This document shows positions 8,354 to 17,360 of a stretch of DNA of 64,000 bases, in pieces. The stretch covers positions 174,707 to 238,706 of the forward strand of contig NZ_AQXB01000005.1 in the NCBI RefSeq assembly GCF_000375365.1. Direction: 5' to 3'. The notes under the pieces were generated by a model. The model was not told the origin of the DNA and made no database searches. It was given only the letters and a program-made list of their open reading frames with translations. Every line of letters starts with the position of its first letter. The first letter of the stretch is position 1. The stretch comes from Corynebacterium mastitidis DSM 44356 (GTDB lineage Bacteria > Actinomycetota > Actinomycetes > Mycobacteriales > Mycobacteriaceae). The position numbers were made by a program, and so were the translations under genes.

Positions 8354-9220
8354 CTAGGCGCGGCCCAGGCGGGTGATGGTGGCGCGCGCCGTGACCGTCA
8401 TGGTGGGGGGCAGCGCCTCGATCCGGCGCCGCAGCTCGGCGGGCTCGATGTGGCGGGCGGACGGGCTCATGCCGATCTGCGCGCCGATGGAGGCCTGGTC
8501 CAGGGTCATGGGGAACTCGATCGTGCGGGGCTCCTGCGTCACGGCGAGGTGACCGGCGGCCTGCTCGATCAGGCGATCCACCTTGCCCTTTTCCACGTCG
8601 ATGATCCCCAGCGGCTCGCGCAGCTCGGAGAGGTGCCCCGCGTCCGCGGTGAGCACCACGACCTCGCCGCCGGGGGTGAGCACGCGGGCGAACTCCTCGG
8701 CGTTGCGCGGCGCGAAGATCACGGTGAGCACGTCCACGGAGGAGTCGCGCAGCGGCAGGCGCGACCAGGCGTCCGCCACCACCGCGCCCACGCGCGGGTG
8801 GCACTTGGCCAGGTGGCGGGCGGCGGGCACGGAGACGTCCAGGCCCACGCCCCGCGCGCCCACCACGGTGTCCAGCGTGTGCGCGAGGTAGTAGCCGGTT
8901 CCCGCGCCCACCTCGCAGATCACCGGGTGGGCGTCGTCGGGCACGCCCGCGTCCTCCAGGGCGTCGTCCACCGCGTGGGTGACCGCCTCCACAAAGGGTG
9001 CAAAGTGTCCCCGGCTTAGGAAGGTCTCGCGGTTGCGGATCATCTCCACGTCGTCCCCGGAGTGCCGCAGCCCGGCGCCCCCGGCGAGCGTGACGTAGCC
9101 CTGGCGGGCAATGTCATAGCTGTGGCCGGATTCGGAGACGAGGCGGCGGTAATCGTCCTCGCCCCGCAGCGGGGTGCCGTCGATCGGGTCGGCCAAAACG
9201 TCGATGACATCGTGAAGCAT
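8354..9220 (-). CDS. RlmA-like 23S rRNA guanine-N1 methyltransferase homologue
   Basis: This 288-residue protein has the RlmA layout: an N-terminal module ending in GHSYDIARQGYVTL, then DDVEMIRNRETFLSRGHFAP, and a class I SAM domain with CEVGAGTGYYL, VGLDVSVPAARHLAK and VLTVIFAPRNAEEFARVL. RlmA methylates G745 or G748 of 23S rRNA; the TlrB branch gives tylosin resistance. In the family the N-terminal module binds zinc through cysteines, but here the CPxC pair reads ADPIDG and no other cysteine is present in that module, so zinc binding is probably lost. It faces the GH32-like gene convergently. The rRNA target should be treated as unproved. Confidence 0.82.
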   Translation of the reverse strand: MLHDVIDVLADPIDGTPLRGEDDYRRLVSESGHSYDIARQGYVTLAGGAGLRHSGDDVEMIRNRETFLSRGHFAPFVEAVTHAVDDALEDAGVPDDAHPVICEVGAGTGYYLAHTLDTVVGARGVGLDVSVPAARHLAKCHPRVGAVVADAWSRLPLRDSSVDVLTVIFAPRNAEEFARVLTPGGEVVVLTADAGHLSELREPLGIIDVEKGKVDRLIEQAAGHLAVTQEPRTIEFPMTLDQASIGAQIGMSPSARHIEPAELRRRIEALPPTMTVTARATITRLGRA

Positions 9221-9281
9221 AGGGGGCGGCTACTCCTGTCGGTGCGCGTGGGTGATTCCTCCCACAGAATATCGGGTGGGC

Positions 9282-9458
9282 CTAGTGGCCCGCATCAGCG
9301 GCCTGGCTCAGCAGCTCGCTAAGCTCCGCGGCCTCCTCGTGAGACATCTCCACCACGAGCCTCCCGCCCCCGTCGGAGGGAATGCGCATGACGATCTTGC
9401 GGTTTTCCACCACGGCTTCCATCGGTCCGCCGCCGGTGCGGGGCTTCATCGCTGCCAT
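9282..9458 (-). CDS. DUF3117 small conserved actinobacterial protein (Rv1211-like)
   Basis: This 58-residue reading frame was found by translating the minus strand directly. It reads MAAMKPRTGGGPMEAVVENR at the start and ends in LSELLSQAADAGH. The sequence is the highly conserved DUF3117 family found across Actinobacteria next to glgA or gpgS-type genes. Residues 15-40 look like two beta strands, followed by a helix of about 17 residues. Its biochemical role is not known. It lies 45 nt after the DivIVA-domain gene in the same direction and is likely the last gene of the gpgS operon. An AAGGAG-like sequence (AAGGAGCC in the transcript) stands upstream of the ATG. Confidence 0.88.
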   Translation of the reverse strand: MAAMKPRTGGGPMEAVVENRKIVMRIPSDGGGRLVVEMSHEEAAELSELLSQAADAGH

Positions 9459-9503
9459 TTGAACAAGGCTCCTTGGGTGTTTCTACAGGTACGTGAACCC
9501 AGC

Positions 9504-9806
9504 CTAGTCACTTTGGGCGGCGCGTCGCTGGGCCGCCTGCGCCTCCAGCTCCTCCACGCGCCGCCACAGCTCCTCGATCACGGCGTCCACCTGATCCGGG
9601 CGGTAGCCCCGAATCACCAGGTCAAAGCGCACGTCGTCGAGGTCGCCCCGGGCCAGCGCCTCCCGGTTCTTCTCCCGCACGCGCGGGCTCTCCTCCATCG
9701 GGGCCTCCACCTCGCCGCGCCCGAAGATCCGGCCCCAGGCCCAGGTGCCCACCACGGTCAGGGCGCACAGCACCACGACCAAGAGCACCCACATCAAAAC
9801 CATCAC
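9504..9806 (-). CDS. Membrane-anchored DivIVA-domain protein (Rv1209-like)
   Basis: The 100-residue protein starts with one transmembrane helix (MVLMWVLLVVVLCALTVVG). It then has a linker and a short DivIVA-type motif (RFDLVIRGYRPDQVDAVIEE) followed by a coiled-coil tail (LWRRVEELEAQAAQRRA). DivIVA/Wag31 proteins mark curved membrane and poles in Actinobacteria; this short form lacks the long coiled coil of Wag31 and may be a partner that places it at the membrane. It begins 15 nt after gpgS on the same strand. The order gpgS, then DivIVA-domain gene, then DUF3117 is conserved, except that the intervening tag glycosylase gene of mycobacteria is missing. Confidence 0.85.
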   Translation of the reverse strand: MMVLMWVLLVVVLCALTVVGTWAWGRIFGRGEVEAPMEESPRVREKNREALARGDLDDVRFDLVIRGYRPDQVDAVIEELWRRVEELEAQAAQRRAAQSD

Positions 9807-9821
9807 TGCTCCCTGTACTCC

Positions 9822-10580
9822 TTACTCGGACTTCCACCGGCCGGACAGCGGGGGACGCTGTGGCACCGAGGCCCCGCCCACCCCGGCGCGATCCAGGATC
9901 GTCGCCGCCACGACGTCGGCCATCGGCCCCAGCTCCTCCAGGGGGCGGTTGCGGTGCCGCCGCGCGCCGAGGTCCACCTGGGCGATGGCCCCCGCGCCGT
10001 GGCACAGGGCGACGTCGATCAGCAGGCCCGCCTCCACTCCGTATCCCGCCACAAAGGGCAATTCTACGGCCACGCCGCGCCGGATCGCGTATTCCCCGCC
10101 CAGGGGCTGGCGCACGTGAGCGAGCTGCGGGAACAGCGCCCGCAGCAGCGGCTTGGCGGTCAGCTCCGTCACGCGACCCCCGGCCCCGCGCCGCCCGTCC
10201 AACAGCCGCGCGTAGTCCGCCTTGACCAGGGCCACGGCGGGATCGCCAAAGGGCTCGCTCAGGGCGCGCACCATGCCCGAGGCGGGGGCGGTGAGGTCGG
10301 CGTCGAGGAACACCACCACCTCCCCGGTGGTGGCCGCCACGCCGCGCCACAGGGACTCCCCCTTGCCCGGCACCGGCTCTACCCCGGGGAGGGCCTCGCG
10401 CCAGTTGAGCACCCGGGCCCCGGCCTCGCGGGCGCGGGCGGCGGTGGCGTCGCGCGAGTCCGCGTCGATCACCACCACCTCGGCGGGCTCGTCGCTCAGC
10501 GCCGCCCGCACCACCCGGGCCACCGTGGCCTCCTCGTTCAGAGCGGGGATGACCACGCTGACCGAGCACCGTGCCGTCAT
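9822..10580 (-). CDS. gpgS: Glucosyl-3-phosphoglycerate synthase (GT81-type glycosyltransferase)
   Basis: The 252-residue protein opens with the GT-A motif VSVVIPALNEEATV. It carries the nucleotide-binding block VVVIDADSRDAT and the metal-binding VVFLDADLTAP, then LGGEYAIRR and VAGYGVEAGLLID. GpgS transfers glucose to 3-phosphoglycerate, the first step of methylglucose lipopolysaccharide synthesis in mycobacteria; in corynebacteria the product role is less clear. It is shorter than the mycobacterial enzyme of about 320 residues. Its ATG overlaps the folP2 stop in an ATGA junction, so translation is probably coupled. Its neighbours folP2 and the DivIVA-domain gene match the Rv1207 to Rv1209 order. 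Confidence 0.88.
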   Translation of the reverse strand: MTARCSVSVVIPALNEEATVARVVRAALSDEPAEVVVIDADSRDATAARAREAGARVLNWREALPGVEPVPGKGESLWRGVAATTGEVVVFLDADLTAPASGMVRALSEPFGDPAVALVKADYARLLDGRRGAGGRVTELTAKPLLRALFPQLAHVRQPLGGEYAIRRGVAVELPFVAGYGVEAGLLIDVALCHGAGAIAQVDLGARRHRNRPLEELGPMADVVAATILDRAGVGGASVPQRPPLSGRWKSE

Positions 10581-11431
10581 ACCAGGCCCCGGATCGTGGC
10601 CAGCGGGGCCATCGTGCCCTGGATGGCGGCGGTCATGCGCACCACGTCCGCGGTCTGCGCCACCTCGTGTACCCGAAAGGCCGCCACGCCGCGCGCCGCC
10701 GCCCAGGCGGTGGCCGCCAGCGTGCCCGCCACGCGCTCGCGCAGGGGGCGATCCAGGGTCTCCCCCACGAAGTCCTTGTTGGACAGCGCCATGAGCACCG
10801 GCCACCCGGTGGACACCAGCTCGTCCACCCGGCGCAGCAGCTCCAGGCCGTGAAAGGAGTTCTTGCCGAAGTCGTGCGTGGGGTCGATAAAGATCTTCTC
10901 CCCCGGCACCCCGCAGGCCACCGCGCGCTCGGCCAGGGCCGTGGTCTCCGCGATGACGTCGGCCACCACGTCGTCGTAGTGCACCCGGTGCGGGCGGGTG
11001 CGCGGGGTCGCCCCGCCGGTGTGCGAGCACACGTACCCGACCCGGTGCGCCCCGGCCACCTCCACCAGCTCCGGGTCCGCCCCCGCCCAGGTGTCGTTAA
11101 CCAGGCCCGCCCCCGCGGCGATCGCCTCCTGGGCCACCTCCGCGCGCCAGGTGTCCACGGAGATAAGCGCCTCGGGGTGGTCGCGGTGAAGCTGGGCGAT
11201 CACGGGGACCACGCGCTCGATCTCCTCCCGCGCGTCCACCGTGGGCCCGGGGCCCGCCTTTACACCGCCGACGTCGATGATCGACGCCCCCTGGGCCAGC
11301 ATCTCCTCGGCCCGGCTCAGGGCCTCCTCGTGGCGATACGTGGCGCCCCGGTCGTAAAAGGAGTCCGGGGTGCAGTTGACGATCGCCATGATCCGGGGCA
11401 GCCCTGCGCCGCCGCCCTGCGCAGCGCTCAT
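10577..11431 (-). CDS. folP2: Dihydropteroate synthase paralogue FolP2
   Basis: The 284-residue TIM-barrel protein has the pterin-binding signature IMAIVNCTPDSFYDRG, then GASIIDVGGVKAGPG, VNDTWAG and RVHEVAQTADVVRM. True FolP1 enzymes have DVGGESTRPG at the second block; the VKAGPG version marks the FolP2 paralogue, which in mycobacteria was reported to lack dihydropteroate synthase activity. The substrate is therefore uncertain. The gene overlaps gpgS at its end and the LOG gene at its start by ATGA junctions, giving a tightly coupled three-gene unit. Association with gpgS rather than with other folate genes supports a non-folate role (inference). Confidence 0.88.
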   Translation of the reverse strand: MSAAQGGGAGLPRIMAIVNCTPDSFYDRGATYRHEEALSRAEEMLAQGASIIDVGGVKAGPGPTVDAREEIERVVPVIAQLHRDHPEALISVDTWRAEVAQEAIAAGAGLVNDTWAGADPELVEVAGAHRVGYVCSHTGGATPRTRPHRVHYDDVVADVIAETTALAERAVACGVPGEKIFIDPTHDFGKNSFHGLELLRRVDELVSTGWPVLMALSNKDFVGETLDRPLRERVAGTLAATAWAAARGVAAFRVHEVAQTADVVRMTAAIQGTMAPLATIRGLV

Positions 11432-12252
11432 TCCCCGGCGCCCCCGTCCGCAGTGCGCTCCCGCTGCGGGCCGCGCGGGCGCGACGCCGCCTTGATGTGC
11501 GCCACGGCCTCCGCCACGGAGTCGGTGACCAGGAACAGCTCCGCGTCCTGCGGGGACATCATCTTCTCCGCCACCAGGCGCTCCCGCAGCCAGCGGATCA
11601 GCCCGCCCCAGTACTCGGTGCCCAGCAGCACGATGGGGTAATCGCTCATCTTCCCCGTCTGGACCATGCAGAGCACCTCGAACAGCTCGTCGAGCGTGCC
11701 CATGCCCCCGGGCAGGCAGACGAAGCCCTGGGAGTACTTGAGGAACATCACCTTGCGCACGAAGAAATAGCGGAAGTTCAGGCCCACGTCCACCCACTCG
11801 TTGAGGCGCTGCTCGTGCGGCAGCTCGATGCCCAGGCCCACGGAGAGCCCGCCCGCCTCCCGCGCGCCCCTGTTCGGGGCCTCCATGAGGCCGGGGCCGC
11901 CCCCGGTGACCACCGCGTAGTTCGCCTCCGCCAGGGCGCGCCCCAGCTCCATGCCCAGCGCGTAGTAGGGGTGCTCGGGGGCCACGCGTGCGGACCCAAA
12001 GACGCTCACGGCGGGCGGGAGGTCCGCCAGCGCGTCGAAGCCGGACACGAACTCGGACTGGATGCGCAGGATGCGCCAGGGGTCCGCGTGCATCCAGTCG
12101 TGATCGGCGCGCAGCTCCAGCAGCCGCTGATCGTAGGTGGATTCCTGGTCCCCCGGCGACCTCAGCAGCAGCGGCCCCCGGAGGGTCCTGTGCTGCCGCT
12201 CGCCGTTGTTCGCCGGGGAGCCCGTTTTCTGTTCTGCTTTCTGTTCCGCCAT
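11428..12252 (-). CDS. LOG-family (TIGR00730) Rossmann-fold nucleotide hydrolase
   Basis: The 274-residue protein contains the lysine-decarboxylase-like/LOG signature: VVTGGGPGLMEAPNRGA and the phosphoribohydrolase motif CLPGGMGTLDELFE. LOG proteins cleave cytokinin or purine nucleoside 5-prime monophosphates to base and ribose phosphate; lysine decarboxylase naming in databases is an old error. The first 50 residues are polar and variable. Rv1205 is the equivalent in M. tuberculosis. Transcription enters folP2 and gpgS through an ATGA overlap. The true substrate in corynebacteria is unknown. Confidence 0.88.
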   Translation of the reverse strand: MAEQKAEQKTGSPANNGERQHRTLRGPLLLRSPGDQESTYDQRLLELRADHDWMHADPWRILRIQSEFVSGFDALADLPPAVSVFGSARVAPEHPYYALGMELGRALAEANYAVVTGGGPGLMEAPNRGAREAGGLSVGLGIELPHEQRLNEWVDVGLNFRYFFVRKVMFLKYSQGFVCLPGGMGTLDELFEVLCMVQTGKMSDYPIVLLGTEYWGGLIRWLRERLVAEKMMSPQDAELFLVTDSVAEAVAHIKAASRPRGPQRERTADGGAGE

Positions 12253-12325
12253 GATCTCCGAACCTAGCCGATGGTGGGTGTCCGCGCCGCGCGTGCCGCC
12301 GGGCCGCGCTCCTCGGCCCCGGGCG

Positions 12326-13480
12326 CTACCGGCCCCCGCCCTGCGCCGCCTCCCCCGTGGTCCCGGTGAGGTAGCGGTGCAGGGCGGCGGAGACCTCCTC
12401 GATCTGTGCCACGGGGCACTGCTCGTCCTTCTTATGCGCAAAGCCCGGATCTCCGCACCCCAGGTTCACGGCGGGAATGCCGAGCTGCCCAAAGCGGGAC
12501 ACGTCCGTCCAGCCGTACTTGGCGCGGACCCGTCCCCCCAGCGCCGCCACCAGGTCCCGCGCCGCCGGGACGCTCAGGCCGGGGGCCGCGGGGGCGGCCA
12601 CGTCGTCCACCTCGTAGCTCAGGTGTTCCTCCCCGTCCAGGGCGAGCACCCCCAGCAGGTGCTCCATCGCCTCCTCGCAGGTGCGGTCCGGGGCGAAGCG
12701 GAAGTTGACGAAGAACCAGGCCTCGTCCGGGATCGTGTTGTTGGCCACCCCGGCCTCCATGCGCACCGCGTTGAGGCCCTCCCGGTAGACGCAGCCGTCT
12801 ATCTCCACGGCCTCGCGCGGGGTGTAGCGGGCCACCCGCTCGAGCACCGGGGTGAGGCGGTGAATGGCGTTGGCCCCCAGCCAGGCGCGCGCGGAGTGCG
12901 CCCGGGTGCCGGTGGCCCGCACGCGCAGGCGGATCGAGCCCTGGCACCCGGCCTCGATCACTCCCCCGGAGGGCTCCCCCAGCAGCGCGACGTCCCCGCG
13001 CAGCCACTCCGGGTGTTCCTCCTGGATATGCCCCAGTCCGTTAAACTCCGTGGCCACCTCCTCGCCCTCGTAGGCGAGGAAGGTGAGGTCGTGGCGCAGG
13101 TCCGCGGAGTCCGCCAGCCGGGCAAAGGCGTGCGCGTACACCGCCAGGCCGGACTTCATGTCCACCGCCCCGCAGCCGAAGATGGCGTCGCGCCCCTCGG
13201 CATCCACGCCACGGGTATGCGGCACGTTGTCCGCCAGCGGCACGGTGTCCACGTGCCCCGCCAGGATCACCCGCGAGCCCAGCCCGCGGCGGGTGCGCGC
13301 CAGCACGTTATTGCGGTAGCGCAGCACCTCCACCTCGGCGGAGACCGCGCCGCGCAGCGCCGCCTCGAGCGCGTCCGCGATGTCCTTCTCCTCGTGGGAG
13401 GGGCTGGGGATGTCCATCAGCGCGGCGGTCAGCTCCACCGGATCGGCCAACAGGTTCAGGGATGCGTGGGAAGGATTCAT
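12326..13480 (-). CDS. dapE: Succinyl-diaminopimelate desuccinylase
   Basis: This 384-residue M20 peptidase-family protein has the two-zinc site: GHVDTVPL, GCGAVDMKSGLA, the catalytic pair in YEGEEV, and the late His block CGDPGFAHKKDEQC. It hydrolyses N-succinyl-LL-diaminopimelate to LL-diaminopimelate and succinate in lysine and peptidoglycan precursor synthesis. The chosen ATG gives MNPSHASLNLL, typical of actinobacterial DapE; the open frame extends further upstream but without family similarity. It lies 73 nt before the LOG gene on the same strand. dapD and dapC are nearby, so three genes of the succinylase branch sit within 8 kb. Confidence 0.95.
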   Translation of the reverse strand: MNPSHASLNLLADPVELTAALMDIPSPSHEEKDIADALEAALRGAVSAEVEVLRYRNNVLARTRRGLGSRVILAGHVDTVPLADNVPHTRGVDAEGRDAIFGCGAVDMKSGLAVYAHAFARLADSADLRHDLTFLAYEGEEVATEFNGLGHIQEEHPEWLRGDVALLGEPSGGVIEAGCQGSIRLRVRATGTRAHSARAWLGANAIHRLTPVLERVARYTPREAVEIDGCVYREGLNAVRMEAGVANNTIPDEAWFFVNFRFAPDRTCEEAMEHLLGVLALDGEEHLSYEVDDVAAPAAPGLSVPAARDLVAALGGRVRAKYGWTDVSRFGQLGIPAVNLGCGDPGFAHKKDEQCPVAQIEEVSAALHRYLTGTTGEAAQGGGR

Positions 13481-13593
13481 GCCCTCCGAGGGTAGAGGGC
13501 GGGCGGGACGCGCGGGGCCGTCGGCGGTAGCGAGTCGAACAGATGGGGGTACCCGGTATCGACCGGGCACAGGGCGGTTATACAGTTTTACGC

Positions 13594-14997
13594 ATGTCCA
13601 CCTCGACAAACACCGGACTGGGCCACGGCCTGCGCACCCGGCACCTCACGATGATGGGATTGGGCTCCGCCATTGGCGCGGGGCTGTTCCTTGGCACCGG
13701 GGTCGGTATCCGCGCGGCCGGGCCCGCCGTCCTCATCGCCTACTTTGTCACGGGCGTCATCACCGTGCTCATCATGCGCATGCTCGGGGAGATGGTCGCG
13801 GCCCGCCCCTCCGCCGGGACCTTCTCCGACTACGCCGAGCAGGCCTACGGCCGCTGGGCGGGCTTCAGCGTCGGCTGGCTCTACTGGTTCATGATGGTGA
13901 TGATCATGGGCGCGGAGATGACCGGCGCCGCCGCGATCATGGGCGCGTGGTTCGGGGTCCCCTCCTGGATTCCGGCGCTGGCCTGCGTGAGCGTGCTGGC
14001 CGCCATCAATCTCCTCTCCGTGCGCGGCTTCGGGGAGTTCGAGTTCTGGTTCGCCTTCATCAAGGTCGCGGTCATCATCGCCTTCCTGGTCATCGGCGGG
14101 CTGCTCATCCTCGGCTGGCTGCCCGGCCACGAGTTCGTGGGCACCCGGCACTTCCTGGGCGACCACGGTTTCATGCCGCACGGGTGGTCCGGGGTGGCCG
14201 CGGGGCTGCTGGCCGTGGCCTTCGCCTTCGGCGGCATCGAGATGGTGACCATCGCGGCGGCGGAGTCCGAGGACCCGCAGCGCTCCATCACCACGGCGGT
14301 CAACTCCGTGATCTGGCGCATCGGCGTCTTTTATATCGGCTCGGTGCTCGTGATCGCCTTCCTCCTGCCCTTCGACACCCTGGGCGGGGCGAACAGCGCG
14401 GCGGACTCCCCCTACACCCTGGTGCTCGAGCAGGCGCGCATCCCCGGCGTGGTGGGATTCATGGAGGCCGTGATCGTGGTGGCCCTGCTCTCCGCCTTCA
14501 ACGCCCAGCTCTACGGTTCCTCCCGCCTGTGCTACTCGCTGGCCACGCGGGGAGACGCCCCCTCGATCTTCGCCCGCACCGGGGACAACCAGGTGCCCAC
14601 CGCGGCCCTCGTACTCTCGGTGTTCTTCGCCTTCGCCTCCGTGGGTTTGCAGTGGTGGAACCCCACGGGGCTGCTGGACTTCCTGCTCAACGCCGTGGGC
14701 GGCTGCCTCGTGGTGATCTGGGTCTCCATCATCGCCTCCTACCTCCGCCTGCACCCGCGCCTCGAGCGCTCCGGCGAGATCGCCGGGGTGCGCATGTGGG
14801 GCTACCCGTGGGCCGCCTGGGCCACGCTCCTCGGCGTGGCCGTCATCGTGGCGCTGATGATCTCCGATCCCGCCGCCCGCACCCAGGTGTACGCGGTGGT
14901 GCTCATCTGCGCGGTGATCCTCGCGATAGCGTCTTTGACGCACCGAGCGGATAGATTAGTCGGAACGAAAGTATCGCAGCACAAGGATCAGGAATGA
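13594..14997 (+). CDS. APC-superfamily amino acid permease, first tandem copy
   Basis: The 467-residue membrane protein has about 12 hydrophobic helices. It has the amino acid transporter (AAT) opening [20 protein letters not shown], with the unwound TM1 glycine motif GSAIGAGLF, and the [20 protein letters not shown] block. Such permeases import amino acids (AroP, LysP, CycA, ProY types) by proton symport. Substrate cannot be assigned from sequence. A TACAGT hexamer 7 nt before the ATG suggests a leaderless message. Its stop overlaps the second copy by ATGA. The two copies are nearly identical in several blocks, indicating tandem duplication. Confidence 0.9.
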   Translation: MSTSTNTGLGHGLRTRHLTMMGLGSAIGAGLFLGTGVGIRAAGPAVLIAYFVTGVITVLIMRMLGEMVAARPSAGTFSDYAEQAYGRWAGFSVGWLYWFMMVMIMGAEMTGAAAIMGAWFGVPSWIPALACVSVLAAINLLSVRGFGEFEFWFAFIKVAVIIAFLVIGGLLILGWLPGHEFVGTRHFLGDHGFMPHGWSGVAAGLLAVAFAFGGIEMVTIAAAESEDPQRSITTAVNSVIWRIGVFYIGSVLVIAFLLPFDTLGGANSAADSPYTLVLEQARIPGVVGFMEAVIVVALLSAFNAQLYGSSRLCYSLATRGDAPSIFARTGDNQVPTAALVLSVFFAFASVGLQWWNPTGLLDFLLNAVGGCLVVIWVSIIASYLRLHPRLERSGEIAGVRMWGYPWAAWATLLGVAVIVALMISDPAARTQVYAVVLICAVILAIASLTHRADRLVGTKVSQHKDQE

Positions 14998-16379
14998 CCA
15001 ATAAAAACGACGCAACTCAACTGGGCAGCGGGCTTAAAACCCGCCACCTCACCATGATGGGGCTCGGCTCCGCCGTGGGCGCGGGGCTCTTCCTGGGCAC
15101 CGGCGTGGGCATCCGCACCGCCGGGCCCTCCATCCTCATCGCCTACGTCATCGCGGGGGCCGTGGTCATGGCCGTGATGTACATGCTGGGCGAGATGGCG
15201 GCGGCCCGCCCCGCCCCCGGCTCCTTTGCCACCTACGCGCGCGCGGCCTTCGGCCCGTGGGCGGGCTTCACCCTGGGCTGGCTCTTCTGGTTCATGATGA
15301 TCATGGTGCTCGGCGCGGAGATGACCGGCGCCGCCGCGATCATGGCCTCGTGGTTCGGGGTGGACCCGTGGATACCCGCCCTGGTCTGCGTGGTGTTCTT
15401 CGCCGTGGTGAACCTGGCGAAGGTCAGCGGCTTCGGGGAGTTCGAGTTCTGGTTCGCCTTCATCAAGGTGGGCGTCATCGTGCTGTTCCTGATCCTCGGC
15501 ATCCTCCTGGTCTTTGGCCTGCTTCCCGGCCACGAGTTCGTGGGCACCGACAACTTCCTCGGGGAGGGCGGGTTCATGCCCCACGGCCTGCCCGGGCTCG
15601 CCGCAGGCCTGCTAGCCGTGGCCTTCGCCTTCGGCGGCATCGAGATCGTGACCATCGCCGCCGCGGAGTCCGAGAACCCACAGGACGCCATCAAGACCGC
15701 CATCCGCTCCGCGCTGTGGCGCATCGGCCTGTTCTACGTCGGCTCCGTCCTGGTCATCACCTTCATGCTCCCCACCGCGCAGATCCACGACGCCGAGACC
15801 GCGGCGGAATCCCCCTTCACCCAGGTGCTCAAGATCGCGGACATCCCCGGCGTGGTGGGATTCATGGAGGCCGTCATCGTGGTCTCCCTCCTCTCCGCGT
15901 TCAACGCGCAGATCTACGCCAGCTCGCGCATGGCGTACTCCCTGGCCGCCGAGGGCAACGCCCCCGCCGCCCTGGGCAGGCTCAGCAAGGACAACGTGCC
16001 CTTCAACGCGGTGCTGCTCTCGATGGTCTTTGCCTTCGCCTCCGTGGGCCTGCAGTGGTGGAACCCCACGGGGCTGCTGGACTTCCTGCTCAACGCCGTG
16101 GGCGGCATCCTCATCGTCATCTGGATCATGGTGGCCGCCAGCTACCTCAAGCTGCACCCGCGCCTGGAGCGCAACGGCGAGATCACCACGGTGCGCGTGT
16201 GGGGCTACCCCTGGGTGGGCTGGGCCACCATCGCGGCGCTCGTGGCCTTCGTGGCCCTCATGCTCTTCGACGACGCCTCCCGGTCCCAGATCTTCTCTGT
16301 GCTCATCGTCATGGCCGTCCTCGTGGCCCTGTCCTTTGTCACGAACCGCCGTTCCTCTCAGGTAGGTTCAAGGGCATGA
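14994..16379 (+). CDS. APC-superfamily amino acid permease, second tandem copy
   Basis: The 461-residue protein parallels the preceding permease helix by helix: [56 protein letters not shown] and [20 protein letters not shown]. Differences cluster in the N-terminus, in external loops, and in TM6 to TM8 facing residues, which would fit divergence in substrate. Its last codons overlap the dapD start by ATGA, so dapD translation is coupled to a permease. A diaminopimelate, lysine or aromatic amino acid substrate is conceivable from this context, but is inference only. Confidence 0.9.
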   Translation: MTNKNDATQLGSGLKTRHLTMMGLGSAVGAGLFLGTGVGIRTAGPSILIAYVIAGAVVMAVMYMLGEMAAARPAPGSFATYARAAFGPWAGFTLGWLFWFMMIMVLGAEMTGAAAIMASWFGVDPWIPALVCVVFFAVVNLAKVSGFGEFEFWFAFIKVGVIVLFLILGILLVFGLLPGHEFVGTDNFLGEGGFMPHGLPGLAAGLLAVAFAFGGIEIVTIAAAESENPQDAIKTAIRSALWRIGLFYVGSVLVITFMLPTAQIHDAETAAESPFTQVLKIADIPGVVGFMEAVIVVSLLSAFNAQIYASSRMAYSLAAEGNAPAALGRLSKDNVPFNAVLLSMVFAFASVGLQWWNPTGLLDFLLNAVGGILIVIWIMVAASYLKLHPRLERNGEITTVRVWGYPWVGWATIAALVAFVALMLFDDASRSQIFSVLIVMAVLVALSFVTNRRSSQVGSRA

Positions 16380-17344
16380 CTTCTGCATCAGCGCAAGGAA
16401 TAGCAACCCTCACCCACGACGGCACCGTGCTGGACGTCTGGTTCCCGGCCCCGAAGCTGCACGACGGCCCCCTGACCCCCGGCACCGATCGCCTCGAGCA
16501 GGCCCCCGCCCACCTGGCCCCGCTGACCGGCCCGGACGAGGATCGCGGCGTGGCCCGGGTGGCGGTGGAGACCCGCATCGCCTCCCTGGAGGACGCCCCG
16601 GCGGACGCCTACGACGCCTACCTGCGCCTGCACCTGCTCTCGCACCGCCTGGTGCGCCCGCACGGGCAGAACATGGACGGCATCTTCGGCCTGCTGGCCA
16701 ACGTGGTCTGGACCAACTACGGCCCCTGCACCCCCGCCGATTTCCAGATGGTCCGCGCCCGCCTCTCCGCGCGCGGCCCCGTCACGGTGTACTCCGTGGA
16801 CAAGTTCCCCCGCATGGTGGACTACGTGGTGCCCACCGGCGTGCGCATCGGGGACGCCGACCGCGTGCGCCTCGGCGCGCACCTCGCGGAGGGCACCACC
16901 GTGATGCACGAGGGCTTCGTGAACTTCAACGCCGGCACCCTGGGCAGCTCCATGGTTGAGGGCCGCATCTCCGCCGGCGTGGTGGTGGGCGACGGCTCCG
17001 ACGTGGGCGGCGGGGCCTCCATCATGGGCACCCTGTCCGGCGGCGGCAAGGAGGTCATCTCCATCGGGGAGCGCTGCCTGCTCGGCGCCAACGCAGGCGT
17101 GGGCATCTCCCTGGGGGACGACTGCGTGGTGGAGGCGGGCCTCTACGTCACGGCGGGCACCAAGGTGTCCGTCTTTGGGGCGGTGGCGCAGGCCGCGGGC
17201 GTGGAGGAGGGCGCGGCCGTCAAGGCCTCCGCCCTCTCCGGGGCGTCCGGGGTTCTCTTCCGCCGCAACTCCGTCTCCGGCGCCGTGGAGGCCACCCCCT
17301 ACACCTCTTCGGTCTCCCTGAACGAGGAGCTGCACGCCAACTAG
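16376..17344 (+). CDS. dapD: Tetrahydrodipicolinate N-succinyltransferase
   Basis: The 322-residue protein is the actinobacterial DapD type. Its N-terminal domain ([10 protein letters not shown], then [18 protein letters not shown]) precedes a left-handed beta helix built of hexapeptide repeats ([20 protein letters not shown] to [20 protein letters not shown]). The succinyl-CoA site lies in [14 protein letters not shown]. It makes N-succinyl-2-amino-6-ketopimelate from tetrahydrodipicolinate in the lysine/peptidoglycan pathway. It is coupled to the upstream permease by an ATGA overlap and ends in front of a strong terminator. Position relative to dapE and dapC is as in related genera, apart from the permease pair. 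Confidence 0.96.
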   Translation: MTSASAQGIATLTHDGTVLDVWFPAPKLHDGPLTPGTDRLEQAPAHLAPLTGPDEDRGVARVAVETRIASLEDAPADAYDAYLRLHLLSHRLVRPHGQNMDGIFGLLANVVWTNYGPCTPADFQMVRARLSARGPVTVYSVDKFPRMVDYVVPTGVRIGDADRVRLGAHLAEGTTVMHEGFVNFNAGTLGSSMVEGRISAGVVVGDGSDVGGGASIMGTLSGGGKEVISIGERCLLGANAGVGISLGDDCVVEAGLYVTAGTKVSVFGAVAQAAGVEEGAAVKASALSGASGVLFRRNSVSGAVEATPYTSSVSLNEELHAN

Positions 17345-17360
17345 GCGCTCTATTCCCCAC

